Source: Cristatella mucedo
Taxonomy: Eukaryota > Bryozoa > Phylactolaemata > Cristatellidae
Direction: 5' to 3'
Length of the DNA stretch: 64,000 bases
Assembly: GCA_009760855.2 (NCBI GenBank)
Contig: WPIO01000036.1
Coordinates: 1,755,001 to 1,819,000 of the forward strand
Below are positions 44,098-55,460 of the stretch, piece by piece (positions within the stretch are counted from its first letter, which is position 1; each line of letters opens with the position of its first letter). The translations under genes were made by a program, and so were the position numbers. The notes under the pieces were generated by a model that searched no databases, was not told where the DNA came from, and was given only the letters and a program-made list of their open reading frames with translations.

Positions 44098-44980
44098 TTT
44101 CTCGCGAGAGCGCCCTCGTCGGCCGCCGATCCCGGACTCCACGATCCAGCGGCTCGCGGAGTGTGAGACGAGGCTCCTATGGCTCCGGCGCCCGCGGCTG
44201 CCGAGGAGACCCGCGACGGCGGCTCCTGAAACAACAATGGCGGCGGCGCCCCCGACGGCTTTCGTCGACATCCATCGAAGCAGAGAACTTGGCGCCGACG
44301 CCGACGACAGGCGATAGCGCTGCAGCAGAATGCGTGCGGCCGCTCGAGGACCATTAGCGCTCGCGATTACGCAGCGATGAACGCTCAATAAGAGAGAGAG
44401 AGAGAGAGAGCCTGTCAGCATTCAGGACGGATGCAAGCTGCGGACCGCGAGAACGCTTTCGTTTCCAAAACGGGGGGGGGGCGCGACTTGCAGTTTAACG
44501 CCCCAGCCGCCGGCGAAAAGAAAACCCGAACGAGGCCTCAACGGCCAGCACTGCTGCGGCCTGGCCGGCGCGGTAGCGGTTGGGGCAGCAGCGCACGCGC
44601 AGCGACTGCCTCGCTTCTCGGATGGGAGCGCACGTTTTTTGCTCCGCCGGTGCCAGTTTTTTCCTGCCTCCCTCTCCCATTCTCGGGAAAGAGCGCGAGG
44701 ACGCGAAAAACCCAAGGGACACAAGTCACGTGGGAGAGGCGGAAGCCGTGAGCGCGTCGTCCGCATCACGTGGTTCCGCCCCAGCCGACCGACCTCTGCC
44801 CGCTTTCGGATGGGGCATGGTGGGAAGCACAGGGAAGCGGAGCGTCTCCGAGAAGCTTTGCGGTGTCTTATTTGGTCTCGCCATGAGCAAAGCTATGCGA
44901 AAACAAGCCGAGCGGGTAGGGTCTTCCTTCCTTGCAAGGGACGACGGTGGGAGTGCGCTCCGCTAATAGTCCTCCTCCAT
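43630..44980. promoter_or_regulatory. CpG-rich island, promoter-like
   Basis: High GC and CpG, with a (GCG)n run at 44063-44096, AAGATGG and ACAACAATGGCGGC motifs, and a short (GA)n at 44392-44410. Several alternative open frames exist on both strands. The one starting at the well-placed ATG at about 44234 stops after 26 codons. Probably a promoter or 5' UTR of an unresolved gene. Confidence 0.45.
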
Positions 44981-45099
44981 TTTCCGGAGGCGGATGCGTG
45001 GCGTGATCCTGCGGAAGCTAGTTACCAGCTCAATGTATGTATTCGTTCAAGCTCCCCTCAAACATATATGCAAAACTAGTACATGTTGTCAAAGTTGGA

Positions 45100-45960
45100 A
45101 AGGGCGGTAATGGTAGGGAACGTCGTACCTTCCTACAACCTAGCGCTCTGCGCGTGCCCGCCCTATGATAGATCGGCTGAGCTTATTTTTTTATCGAGCT
45201 ATATTTGCAGTGAGCTCGGAAAACTTTCTGAGGATCACGCTTAGCACGCAAGACATTCGTGGACTAGAGCAGATGTCCCCAGTGCTGACAAAATGACTCA
45301 CGAACGCTCGCCATTTTCACCGCACCGAAGCGACTTCGCACACGTAACGTAGCCATGGTCCTCCGTTCTCGTCTGCAGCCCATAGTGCCCGAAGAAGCCG
45401 GGCCGCAGTTTTCTATTTGCTATTTGATTTGCGGTGCACGGTATGCATTGCCGTGCGACTATGAACTGTACAATTCACCACTGACTTTGAATTGGAGATC
45501 GCTTAGGAAAGGCCCTGACAAGAAGAAGGAACGTGAGCAGCCCGATATTGATCCAAGCAGCCCGACTCAAGTGTAACTTCCAGCCTGGCCGGATACACAC
45601 AAGGGATAACCTGAACGAGGCGCTTTGCTTGAAAGACGGTCGGCCGGTCGGCGAGTCCTAGTGCTCCGAGTCGGCTTTTAGTTTACCTTTTTTTTTGCGA
45701 GCTTCAGGTCTGTGCACATTTCGCGCTTTGTGCCACCACCAGAGCGAGAGAGGATATTTCACGAATATAGCAGTACATCCTGCGATTGCGTGAGGTAATT
45801 CCTTAAAGTTGCTCCTATCTTGTTATATTTAATGCGATGTCGCACAATTTTACTTAAGGACAAGACCATCACGGTTTTACAACCCCTTTAAGTTTCCAGA
45901 CAACATTTTTATGCTCATAGCTACATAGATCGGTATAAATATTCATTTGAATCTATAAAT
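45100..45960. other. Spacer without a supported feature
   Basis: A 73-codon open frame at 45355-45576 starts in a fair initiation context (GTAGCCATGG). It has no recognisable domain and I do not call it a gene. Confidence 0.3.
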
Positions 45961-45968
45961 TCATGAGG

Positions 45969-46106
45969 ATGTAAGGTACTCGCTCTTCATGACCGAAGTG
46001 GCGGGTTCGAATCCTGCAGTGGGCGGTCCTTTATTGCCAACTGCAAGCGGTAACGATAACAGTTAAGGCTTTCGTGCTTCTAGACAAATGAGGCTTTTAA
46101 ATTAGC
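45969..46106 (+). mobile_element. SINE-A copy (A2)
   Basis: GTAAGGTACTCGCTCTTCAT, perfect B box GGTTCGAATCC, and CAAATGAGGCTTTTAAATTA. It starts at GGTAAGG like other A2 copies. Confidence 0.8.
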
Positions 46107-46297
46107 TAATATATATTTTCATGCCTGAGAACAATCCTAGTATTTCGTCAGAGTCTTTTATTACTACGCTTGGTAGCCTAACATAACTAGGTAGCTAGAA
46201 GCTATTATTTAGTAGAAAAAGGACACTGAGAAGCATGGAAGCTGAAGTCGGGAAGCCAGTCAGCGCGATTCAGCTGGCGATCCCAACAGATACGAGG

Positions 46298-46462
46298 TGA
46301 GCCGTAATGGCACACTAGGTAAGGCGGTCGCTTTTCACAACCTCGGACCCGAGGTCGTGGGTTCGAATCTGTGGTAGGCAATCCTTTATTGCCGCTACAA
46401 GCGGCGGTGACAACCACAAAGGCTCTTCTGCTGCTATAAAAAAGAGGCTGCTAAGTCAGCTA
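46298..46462 (+). mobile_element. SINE-A copy (A1), full length
   Basis: GAGCCGTAATGGCACACTAG, GGTAAGGCGGTCGCTTTTCA, GTCGTGGGTTCGAATCTG and AAAAAGAGGCTGCTAAGTCA are in order. Close to the consensus. Confidence 0.87.
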
Positions 46463-46549
46463 GTAACAAACCAAGTCTATCAGGTTTACATTGACTCTGC
46501 CTTGATCTATTTGCCATTTAATCCTGATAGTTATTTTGTTTTTAAGAAT

Positions 46550-46692
46550 GCCGAGCTGGCTTGGTCTAGCGGTCAAGGTGCTCGCCCCGACCAAGGTCTG
46601 ACTGAGGTCATGAGCTCGAGCTCCGAGGCATATGTGAAGCGCCTGAATAGAGATTAAGTTCTCTTAGGGCGCTATATAAATGAATTATATAT
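46550..46692 (+). mobile_element. SINE-B copy
   Basis: GCCGAGCTGGCTTGGTCTAG, GGTCATGAGCTCGAGCTCCG and GCGCCTGAATAGAGATTAAG, ending GGGCGCTATATAAATGAATT. Full-length. Confidence 0.87.
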
Positions 46693-46750
46693 TATACATA
46701 AGAACAACCGTCTGCGAGATTTTCGTTAATACATTACAAGTGAGCAAATG

Positions 46751-46756
46751 TTTATT
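46751..46756 (-). terminator. Possible poly(A) signal of the two-TM gene
   Basis: AATAAA on the minus strand, about 575 bp past the stop codon at 47330. It is the first canonical hexamer I noticed in that direction. A LINE-A tail lies between. Tentative. Confidence 0.25.
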
Positions 46757-46947
46757 GCATAGAAGATACACATATATTAATTGTCAAAATAGGACTTTAA
46801 TCCTCAGCTTCAACTTTTGCTTCAATGTTTGACGATAGGTGTAGTCACTTCAATAATATTCATACATTTTTCACTTTCATTTTACAGCATTTAACACGAA
46901 CATCCACTCACTATAACAGATTTCAAAACACCTCGACCAATATTTAG

Positions 46948-47033
46948 TAATAATAATACACTTGATAAAGCGCCATCAGAGAACTCAATCCCTTTCTAGG
47001 CGCTTTACATTTGCTGTAAAAGAAGCTCGATCT
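46948..47033 (-). mobile_element. LINE-A tail fragment
   Basis: AATAATAATACACTTGATAA, AGCGCCATCAGAGAACTCAA and CTAGGCGCTTTACATTTGC are antisense to the LINE-A tail. It may lie in the 3' UTR of the two-TM gene. Confidence 0.78.
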
Positions 47034-47329
47034 TCAAGCGAACTCACGAGGTGTGTTAAGTCTGCTACCGATGCAATGAATTTATGATATGTCTCGGAGT
47101 GAGCAGATCAGTTGCACGCATTCGGCCAATTGTGTAGCCGCATCGATGTTAAATTTGTTTTTAAGCAGCCGTTTTAAAGCATTGACGCCGAAATGTGGCA
47201 TTCTTTCTCCCTTGTGCCGGGCTATTTCTTTTGACCACTGCTGGGAATCAGGGTGGAAGCAGTACGCTAAATGCCAGTGAGCTTCCACGAAAACAACAGG
47301 GATGAAAGGATTCTCTATTACCGCAATAT

Positions 47330-47748
47330 CTAATGCTCACTGACCGTGGACATGCTGTTGTTGGTAATCGGATTACGGCTAGTATTAGTGACCGTCGTCG
47401 TGCTCTGGAGTCCGCTGCCCTTGGCTGATGCTGGCGCGGCATAGCTTTCTCCAAGCCACTTTATCGGGTTCGCACTGTCACTGTCGCTCAAGCCTTGCGT
47501 CGCTTTGATAGAGTCTGCCGTCGTTGAGCCGTCCTGACCTCTGGCGAGTGATGTCACGGTCACTGGCGGAATAAGGTTAGGCAAAGTTGATCGATCTATG
47601 TCTCGGTTGTATTGCTGCTGGCGGCGTTGGTTGTCCTCAAACAGCACGACCCACATGATTCCAGGCACGGCCAGCAGGACGCTGAACATCAGAAAGACGA
47701 TGCCTTCGAAGAAAAACTTTGTCTGATGAGTCTCAGGTGAGCGACAAT
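47330..47748 (-). CDS. Two-TM membrane protein, exon 2
   Basis: Joins in phase 1 to the exon at 55207-55015. An acceptor TTGAG|AT at 47749/47748 restores the frame as Asp65; nearer AG sites do not. It encodes residues 65-203 and ends in TAG. Residues about 76-101 (FFFEGIVFLMFSVLLAVPGI and MWVVLF) form the second membrane segment, with the PG kink seen in some small two-TM proteins (for example TMEM230/134 types); I do not assign that family. The cytosolic-looking tail (102-203) begins EDNQRRQQQ and is Ser/Thr-rich. The acceptor has an AT-rich, not pyrimidine-rich, tract, so the exact junction is the weakest point. Confidence 0.65.
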
Positions 47749-47827
47749 CTCAATTATTATATGATTGATATTTAATATTAATAATCAGTTATTAATAATA
47801 CGTTTTAAAAATAACATATAGTTACAT

Positions 47828-47833
47828 ATTATA

Positions 47834-47868
<35 letters not shown>
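47828..47868. repeat. (TA)n microsatellite
   Basis: About 18 TA units with one break, 80 bp inside the intron from the proposed acceptor. Confidence 0.85.
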
Positions 47869-47869
<1 letters not shown>

Positions 47870-48206
47870 TATTTCAATTATCATACATATTTTAATCATC
47901 GGCGGAGCTAATGGGCGTGACACGAAAGCCATCTGGCAATAGTCGCTAAATAGTCAGAAACAACGGAAGTTTGCAGAGAAATCCCTGGATGTTCCTGGAG
48001 CTCTTGCGGTGAACTCTGAATGCTCGCCACTGGAGGAAAACGGAGGAACGGAGGTTTGGCTATCGTTATGGGTTATTACTCTTGCCTCCAACTCAAAATC
48101 GTGCATTCTTGTGTCTGAAAGCTGCTAAAAATAAATGAGCGAGGAAGTGGAACGTCTTCATAGCCATACAGCAGGCTGCGCACGGTGAGTAAATACAATA
48201 AATGCT

Positions 48207-48368
48207 AGTTGATTAATAGTCTCTTTTGTATAGCAACGGAAGAGCCTTTGCTGCTATCACCACCACTTGCAGCGGCATTAAAGGATCGCTAACCGCAGGA
48301 TTCGAACCCACGACCTCAGGACCGAGCTCGCTAAAAGCAACCGCATTACCTAGTTTGCCATCACGGGA
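48207..48368 (-). mobile_element. SINE-A copy (A1)
   Basis: Reverse complement has a perfect B box (GGTTCGAATCC) and the A1 tail (CTATACAAAAGAGACTATTA). Nearly full-length. Confidence 0.85.
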
Positions 48369-48744
48369 AGATACAATAGCTTCGCGGAAAGTGTTCATGG
48401 GATCAGATCATATCATCAGACGCCACTTCGTTACCCCATACTAGCGGAGTGCTAGCCACTGCTAATTCTATCACTTCTATGTATGAGGAGGTTGCATCAA
48501 AAAAATAATAACAGAAATCTCAAATAACACGCTAAGATAACTAAGTTCCTTCTACGAAAGTTACATTTGCAGAAAAGAAAGTACGCCAGTTGGTTAGTGA
48601 CAAAAATTTCGGCAGTTATATGCAAAGAAAACAGCACATACTTTGAGAAACAGGTGGTTTTGACTTCTTTTTTGGTGTCGCATAATAAGAGGATAACTCG
48701 ACATCATTCGGAAGTAAGCCCCCCACATATTACTAGAGGATAGG

Positions 48745-49120
48745 AGCTGAAGGCGTGGACTCCAAAGGATTTCTGGTTCCCTAGAGGCACAGCCAGCTGA
48801 CGAGAGGCATGCAAACGGGTAGTAATAAAGAGGCGTGGTAGTGGCCCAGGACGTAAGGTGCTCGCTCTTCACGACTGAGGTCGTGGGTTAGAATCCTGCA
48901 GTGGGCGATCTTGTATAGCCAGCTGCGAGCGTTGGTAACAACCGTCACGGCTCTTTTGCAGCTACACGAATGAGGCTTTTAAATCAGCCAATTTTTTTTA
49001 AGATGGAAATTCTTAGTAGGAAGTATTCCAGATATGTGTGCCAGAGCGAGAGCATGCAGGGACCCTAAGGCGAGTGACAGAGAACCTTGAAGTCGGTGCA
49101 GAACTAGAACTGCCGGGGAG
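48745..49120 (-). mobile_element. Decayed LINE-A-related fragment, split by SINE-A
   Basis: GGACTCCAAAGGATTTCTGG (48758) and AGAACCTTGAAGTCGGTGCA (about 49080) match antisense LINE-A landmarks in the right order. The SINE-A at 48852-48991 sits between them. Confidence 0.45.
48852..48991 (+). mobile_element. SINE-A copy (A2)
   Basis: GACGTAAGGTGCTCGCTCTT, GAGGTCGTGGGTTAGAATCC and GAATGAGGCTTTTAAATCAG. The B box has one change (TTAGA for TTCGA). Confidence 0.8.
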
Positions 49121-49194
49121 CTAGAGCGGGAAACCTATGGGAATTGGTTTAGTGCTGAAGTTGCGAAGTTACTGACAGACACGTCGGTAAAGAT

Positions 49195-49300
49195 GCAAAG
49201 TTTTGCACCGACCAATTTATTGTCCATACAAGACCTGAGGGCACGAAGAGGCTGAAACTGGTGCAGCAGTTCAGCTAAGTACGAAGAGGTTTCGATATAT
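49195..49300 (-). mobile_element. LINE-B internal fragment
   Basis: AATTTATTGTCCATACAAGA, CCTGAGGGCACGAAGAGG and GCAGCAGTTCAGCTAAGTAC are antisense to LYLAELLHQFQPLRALRSCM. No 3' end present. Confidence 0.78.
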
Positions 49301-51094
49301 GAGTTCAGCTGGTCTACCAATGTAACGTCCATCACTAAACTTACAAGCTGCGTGAACGGGCACTCCCATGTTTCGCTCGGCTACAATACCCTGCTCGATG
49401 GCTAGGTATCGTAAAGGTGTAGGTACTGTAAGGACCTGCATGCTGTCACTTCCGGCGACCTGAGTGAACGCCTTTTTTCAAGCGGTCGCTACGGCAGATC
49501 AAATATACCGTAATCTCTCTACAAGATTTCTCAAACTATGCACACTTTCGGCTACATGGATAGAGATTTCCTAGACGGACTTGTATATGATTCTCTATTT
49601 TATTTTATTTCATCGTGTATTTTATTTTTTTTGCTGAATTGGCAGTCGACCAACGTGCAGAGAAACGCAGAAATGAATTCGACTGACGTTGAGAAATGAA
49701 GGGTAAATATAAAATCGGTCAGTGCGGCGGGTCAATACATGCGAACGCGAACGCGCTTGCGCAAACACACGTAGCAAGTACTGAAACGTGGTGGTTCGCA
49801 CACTGCGAGTGGCTGCATTGCAAGACAAACTAACGTCATTCGACAAGTACTGAAGAGGGGCTGAATGACCTGTCTGTCTTCTTTTGGAACCCAATGCTTA
49901 AATTCGTTATTCTAGTGGCTGATATTTCACAGACTCGGCGCGTTTTTTAAACAGCTAACAAATAAGGACTTCGCAAAGGTTAACTGCCCCACCCCCGCCA
50001 CCCTGCACTATATTTGTAGATTCACAGAACCGCCGGGAAATAAAAAAACACACCATTTAAATATAGTGAAATTTAATGCAACGTTTGTGCTCGTGATTTG
50101 GCTTACGCTGCCTAATTTCGTTTGGTCTACAGACTTTCACAGAACTCCGATTCATTTTCTGTGAACGTGCTGATGGGTGAAAGGCAAGGCGGCACGCGTT
50201 GGTCTCCTCGAGATGACATCAGCTCGAGCATGAAGATTTGCAGTCAAATACGAGGACAAGAGTATATTATTAAGTATAATATATATTATATAGTATATTA
50301 ATAATATAGCATAATATAATATAATATTATATAATATATTATTAAGTATATATTATAATTATATTATATTAAAAGATATATTCTTCGGAGTGAGATGCCT
50401 TTAGCGATGATGGTTTTTTAGTGTAACCATTCTACAGCGATAGCCACAAGTAGAAGAAATAGTTTCCTAAGTATTTCGAGTAGTTGGTTGGTTGGCGGCC
50501 GCCCAGCGCTGGCCAGCCCAGCTCATTATCGTGCAGCCTTCAGCTAGGGCCTCGTCTGCCCGTTCTGGCCGTCCGAAAGAGAGAGCATCGGCCACTGTTT
50601 AGTCATTCTTTGCTGATGCTTGGACATGTGCTCCGATTCGGCTAATAGTCGCTGCTGTGGCGCTCATTCGCGTGCATTTAGTGTTTTCAAGGTGCTCTAG
50701 CCAGTGAGAAATGAACTATGAATAGAAGTGAGCTACATAGATGCGTTCGCGTAATAACCTGCCGCGTGCCAATCAACATACGCTCCATGTGCGGGAAAAG
50801 TTCTCGACGGCTCTTATGTACATTGAATGTAACTATCAATAATAGTGATGCTTATGCAATAAAATTATGCGTACGTAGCACCATTGGATGACAGATTCTC
50901 TTGCCAGGCACTCTAAACACGGTCCCTGTTTTACACGTGCTGGAAAGAGAACCTCTCAAGTGGCATAGATGGTCATTTCTATGGCCATCAGAGCGTGAAC
51001 GATTTTTCGTGCAGACAAAGCAAACGAAGGCTGCGATGAATTGGCATGTTTATAGCTTATCTTAAATCTTCAGCAAGTCCTTAGAAGACTGCGA

Positions 51095-51500
51095 GAGGCG
51101 TATCGAGTTTCTGGTCTTGGGAGTATGCGAATGAAAGCGTGGTCCCCAAAAGATTTTAGGTAGGCACAACAAAACTACCCGAATCAGAACGAAAGCTCAA
51201 CTGGCAGTCAGACAAGCAAGCATTTAAAATGTTTAAGCAAGAGCAAGTAAATGAAGGAGCCTTGAGGTGAGTAAAAGGTGACCTCGAGGTTGATACGCTG
51301 CTTGATGGGAAGCGTGCGCAGATCAGTTAGAAGTGGTGCAATGTGGCAGTCGCGACTAATAATAATATTAATAATTATAATAATGCATTCGGTAAAGCGA
51401 GTAAAGTGAGCTCCAGGCATTGGGAGCATGCGAACTAGAGGCACGGTCTCCAAAGGATTTGAGGTTTTTTACGAGGTAGAGGTAAACAGTTAGATTCCGA
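51095..51500 (-). mobile_element. Two adjoining LINE-A fragments
   Basis: 51095-51356 is antisense LINE-A coding sequence, ending in AATGTGGCAGTCGCGAC. At 51357 a second copy begins with its own TAATAATAATATTAATAATT tail and continues CCAGGCATTGGGAGCATGCG and GGTCTCCAAAGGATTTGAGG. One LINE-A has inserted into another. Confidence 0.7.
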
Positions 51501-52868
51501 AAAGACATAGGTGACTTGGCACCTCTAAATAAACGACAGGTTCGTTACCATCGCAGACGACCGTCGGTGTACTGTTGAAATAGAAAAAAATAAGGAATAC
51601 TAAAATAGACTTTCTAAGGCTGCCGAAACGTCGAAACTCTGCCTCTTTCTTGGTGTTTGTGGATTATTGTAGCTTATCCATTCATTATCGAAAAGGCTAA
51701 GATAAAATTGTACAGAGCAACAGTCGAATCCCAGATTAACAACTCAAAAGCGTTAATTTCCACTATCGTCGCCCAAAAGTATCAAATTACACTATCGTTC
51801 ATCGTCCTCAAATGCTCAAAAAGTAGGGTGACTTGCGGGCAATCCACATGGAGACGTATATAGGCGTTTCTCCTACTTCCTTATGGGTAAGCTAGAACAA
51901 CGCGTGAACTCAATTACATCTCTGCTGCCTGCGCCGGACTGCAGCCGCGCTTGGCCAGGCTCTCGTTCTCTCTCCTCGTACGCGGCTGTGTCAATTCAAC
52001 TCGTTGCTAAATTTGTCCTCCGCCTCAAAGAACTTGGCAGGGTCTCGCGAGCGCGCTAATTTTATTGTGAACGAAACGGGGTTTGGATTCCGATTGGCAG
52101 TAAATGTTCGCTGCGTTTCTTCAGTCTGCCAGTGAGTGAATACTTAACTAAGAGATCTACGTGATGCAGCTCATTTCATATTCTGTCCAAATACTGTCCA
52201 ACTGAATGCAAAGCAGAGGAGAAGGGTGCCGGGCGAAAAGATGGGAGAAATGAGCGTACGATACGCGCTGCGCTCGCATTCGCTCGCCCAATCGTATCTG
52301 GAGGTCTGCTCCACTCCGTGCGTTCCGCGAACTAACGATGTTATGGCTTGAGATTGTTCTAGTTACCGTAGGGGAAAGAGCTGAGCATTTTAAGTCGTTG
52401 CCTGTTTCTAGCCTAGTGAAGCGCCCCAGACCTGAAAGTCAGCCACCATTAGGATTTAGATGATCCGATAAAGCGACAAAGCCCATGGCTGCGACAGCGC
52501 ATCCGTGATGACAGCTGAGACAAGAGAGCTATAATCAGTGCTGCGACGAACGCGTCGGAAAGAAATGTGTCTTTGAAGTAAGCTGATGTAAGCGTGCGAT
52601 GAGGCATCGTAGTCTAAAGTCAACACCTTCATGAGACTCTTATGCAAGGTTAGCTTTGCGATTTCAGTTGAGGACAGGCTTCAAAGTAAGGAGAAGGCAA
52701 GGGCAGGCATCGTGCTAAATCAGCCAGACTATGACAGTGTCAGAGATTGTTAACTGTTCCTGACATATAATCGCTAAAAATCGCGCAGATCCTAGAAAAA
52801 CTATCTGGCTCATGCCAACTAACTGCTCCACTACTGGGACATCAGTAAAACTAAGTACAATTGGTAAG

Positions 52869-52990
52869 TAAATACAAATATGCAATACGAATAGAGTAAA
52901 TACAAATATGCAATACGAATAGAGTAAATACAAATATGCAATACGAATACAGTAAATACAAATATGCAATACAAATACAGTAAATAAAAA
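52869..52990. repeat. 28-bp minisatellite
   Basis: Units start at 52869, 52897, 52925, 52953 and 52981, each TAAATACAAATATGCAATAC plus eight bases (GAATAGAG or variants). Four full units and a partial. The opposite strand reads a repeating hydrophobic peptide, which I treat as incidental. Confidence 0.92.
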
Positions 52991-53249
52991 GTACGATTGC
53001 TGAGCTCCACGTTCAGTTCGAAGGAGCGCATGCCAAGCAGCGTGTCCATTAGATTGAAACACTAGGCTTTCTGTGGAATGGCGAAGGTGGCATGATGGGA
53101 AGCGTGAGCGCCTTCCACGCCCACTTCCGGCTGATTCCAGCAGCTCAAAATGGCTGCAGCATGCACAACCTCTCTTCACCGACGGCCAGATCTCCACTGC
53201 CCTGTTTTTAGCAGCTAATCCTAGCTACTTCACGTGCTAAAAAAAATTC

Positions 53250-54038
53250 AGGTTTCGTTTTTGACAGCTGCTCACATTTTAAAAACTTTATCCAGAAGAC
53301 TGCTTCTAAAGCTTGCCATCACGTCGGTTACCTATCTAAGATAAGGAGCTGTCTTCCACAGTGGCTTGCCAAACATTTAACTAGCTCCTTAGTTTTGTCT
53401 CGGCTTGATTATTGTAATTCCCGTTTGGCTGGGCTACTTATAAAATCGACTAGGCCACTGCAAATGGCTATGAATATGGCTGAAAAGCTAGCTTTCAAGT
53501 CCCAGAGGTTTGACCACGTGTCTCCTCTGCTAAAAGAGCTAGGATGGCTACCAGCTGACCAACGGATACCGAGAAGTTCTTAAGCTGACCCACAAGGCCC
53601 GTCACGGCTTGGCTCCTCTATACCTAGCTGAACTGTTGTACCAGTTTCAGCCTCCTCGTGCTCTAGGTCCTGTGTAGACAATAAATCAGCTGTTCCATTC
53701 ATGCGCTTAAAGACCGTTGACGACAGAAGCTTTAGCTGTGCAGGTCCTAGACTGTGGAACTCACTTCCACAATTCTTACGCAACGAAAACTACTCTCCTG
53801 CTTCCGACTATGGCTCATCCTTTTCTAGGGGTCCTCAGCTGCCACTTCCATGCTACTCGCTAGTTCAACTGCCCTTCTGATTCAGCCATGCTTCCCACTT
53901 TCTCTTTATTTCGTGAGATGAAGTCTGTTGGCTACCTAATGCGTACCGAAAGCCGCCTAGGCTGTGAGTGGGCTACACAAAACTCTCATGCGTAACACCC
54001 ACATGGTCTTTGTGGAGTTAGACGGAGATACATTACTT
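53250..54038 (+). mobile_element. LINE-B 3' end, longest forward copy
   Basis: Frames along it give LSRLDYCNSRLAGLL, FDHVSPLLKELGWLPADQRI, PLYLAELLYQFQPP, LKTVDDRSFSCAGPRLWNSL and RTESRLGCEW, then GCGTAACACCCACATGGTCT and AGACGGAGATACATTAC. It is an L2/CR1-like reverse transcriptase C-terminus with a frameshift near 53578 and stops. It best defines the LINE-B 3' end and lies antisense in the intron of the two-TM gene. Confidence 0.88.
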
Positions 54039-54179
54039 GTCTGCGGTGTGTGCCAACAGCAGCGTTGCTGTCCCATCTTGTCACTTCTGTCAGAGCTTGC
54101 CTGGCATCGGATCGAATAGCCAATCAACTTCACGATCCTCTCTCTGGCCTCCTACAGATCGCTTTGCTCGCTTAAAGCG

Positions 54180-54475
54180 GCCTACCTAACCTTGACATAC
54201 AAAGCTTGTACCTAACCGACGACTTCCATCGTTCCTGCATTGTGCTCTTGCACCATCAGTTCCTCGACTGCCACTATTTTGGGCCGTCCTTTACACTGCA
54301 TATACATCTTTCGGTGATCAGGCCTTCAGTTTGTATGCTCCAGCAGTGTGGAGCTAGCTTTCGAACGTGTTCCATTTTCTCTCAACTACTGCGCTAACTT
54401 AACTTGGGCCTAATTTAAGCCTCAATTAAAGACGCACTTTCTCCGCTCAGCTATCTCAGTGGCGGAGTGAACTTG
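54180..54475 (+). mobile_element. Third LINE relic (LINE-C)
   Basis: GGTGATCAGGCCTTCAGTTT and GTATGCTCCAGCAGTGTGGA read as GDQAFSLYAPAVW, and TTAAAGACGCACTTTCTCCG as LKTHFLR. This is the same C-terminal reverse transcriptase signature but not LINE-A or LINE-B in sequence. Heavily decayed. Confidence 0.55.
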
Positions 54476-55014
54476 GGATTCTTGTTCCCGCGGTATGCGA
54501 GTGCCCACAGTGCATGTTTTAGTGCACTCTAGTAGCCAGGGTCCAACTAGCCAGTGTCGCCGAGCGTTTTTCTTGGTGCTTTCGCATGCTGGTGTAGGCC
54601 AGATATTCTTGTGCGTCTACACGCTTTTTACAAGCACTATACCTTGCTTGTTATTAGCTCTTGGTGATTGCATTTCTCGCAGAAAGATGTAAAATGTCAG
54701 GATATACATTTGGTTTCTCTCAAGTTGCCATTCAAAAGGCTAATTTGTATTGAATGCAACCAACGTCAAGCCAGGGCGAGGTAATATTGTACCTGACCGG
54801 CAAGGTTTTTAGTATAAAACGTAAGATGAATGTACACAGCATTTTTCGATAACCCCGGAGTCATACGCGCTGTTAGCTATCGTTTTCTACCGATAGATTG
54901 ACAGAGCGAACGTGCGATTTTCATTTCTCAAAAGGCAGGAGCGGCAAAATCAGCGGTTTTTTTTTTTATAAAAAAAACCACGCATGCCAAGTAACGCTCG
55001 AGGCGACGTCTCAC

Positions 55015-55207
55015 CGAAGCCCATCGTCACGTGGGATCCAGAATTGGCGCCAGTCCACGTACTGACCACGCCAGCCACGAGAAGCATGGCGGCCAGCGAC
55101 AGCGAGATAACGCCTCGTCGGTACTCGTGGCCAGTTTCGGCGTCGGGAAGGAGCCGAAGTTTGGCCGGCTTGCCGAATTCGCCAAATCTATAGAACAGTA
55201 AGCTCAT
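55015..55207 (-). CDS. Two-TM membrane protein, exon 1
   Basis: ATG at 55207 sits in GCCGCCATGA, a strong initiation context, beside a CpG island. It encodes residues 1-64: MSLLFYRFGEFGKPAKLRLL, then PDAETGHEYRR, a membrane segment at 32-51 (GVISLSLAAMLLVAGVVSTW) and TGANSGSHVTMGF. Donor G|GTGAGA at 55015/55014 is phase 1. With exon 2 (47748-47330) the product is 203 residues with two membrane spans and both ends probably on the same side. There is no signal peptide. I do not recognise the family. The pairing of the two exons rests on phase, strand and matching topology, not on homology. Confidence 0.62.
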
Positions 55208-55460
55208 GGCGGCGTGGCGGCGGCGCGCTTCGGCGCGCGTGGCGACGCGCCTCGGCGCGCGGCGGCGCTGATTCGGCGAGCCGCTCGGAGCAGCAGCGTT
55301 CGCTCTTCGCCGCTTCGACAGGGAAGAAGCTGGCGGAAGCAGCAGCGCTGCGCCGAGGGCGGCACCATCCGAGTCGCAGCTGCAGCGCCGGCGCTTTAGT
55401 TCGTGCGTTCGCTCGCTGCTCGGTCTTTAGAAAGCGAGTTTTCATTCGCAATGACCTCGA
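55208..55460 (-). promoter_or_regulatory. CpG-rich promoter / 5' UTR of the two-TM gene
   Basis: GC- and CpG-dense (GGCGCGC repeats, CGCGCGGCGGCG) and immediately upstream of the start codon at 55207 on the minus strand. No TATA box was seen, which is common for island promoters. The adjacent 55470-56360 is AT-rich with TA/ATA simple repeats and no gene. Confidence 0.5.

Larger units (their letters stand above)
47749..55014 (-). other. Intron of the two-TM gene, repeat-filled
   Basis: GT at 55014-55013 and AG at 47750-47749 on the minus strand. Inside are SINE-A, LINE-A, LINE-B and a 28-bp minisatellite. The stretches 49310-51090 (with an A/T repeat at 50270-50380) and 51510-52860 contain nothing I can name. 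Confidence 0.5.

Noticed and set aside
43858-44421. Overlapping open frames in the 44-kb CpG island, including one with a hydrophobic stretch
   Set aside because: Three frames on two strands are equally open because of GC bias. A possible minus-strand acceptor (TTTCAG) near 44228 has no matching partner.
54951-54980. T-run followed by A-run able to form a hairpin just past the exon 1 donor
   Set aside because: Homopolymer runs pair easily by chance, and no functional context is visible.
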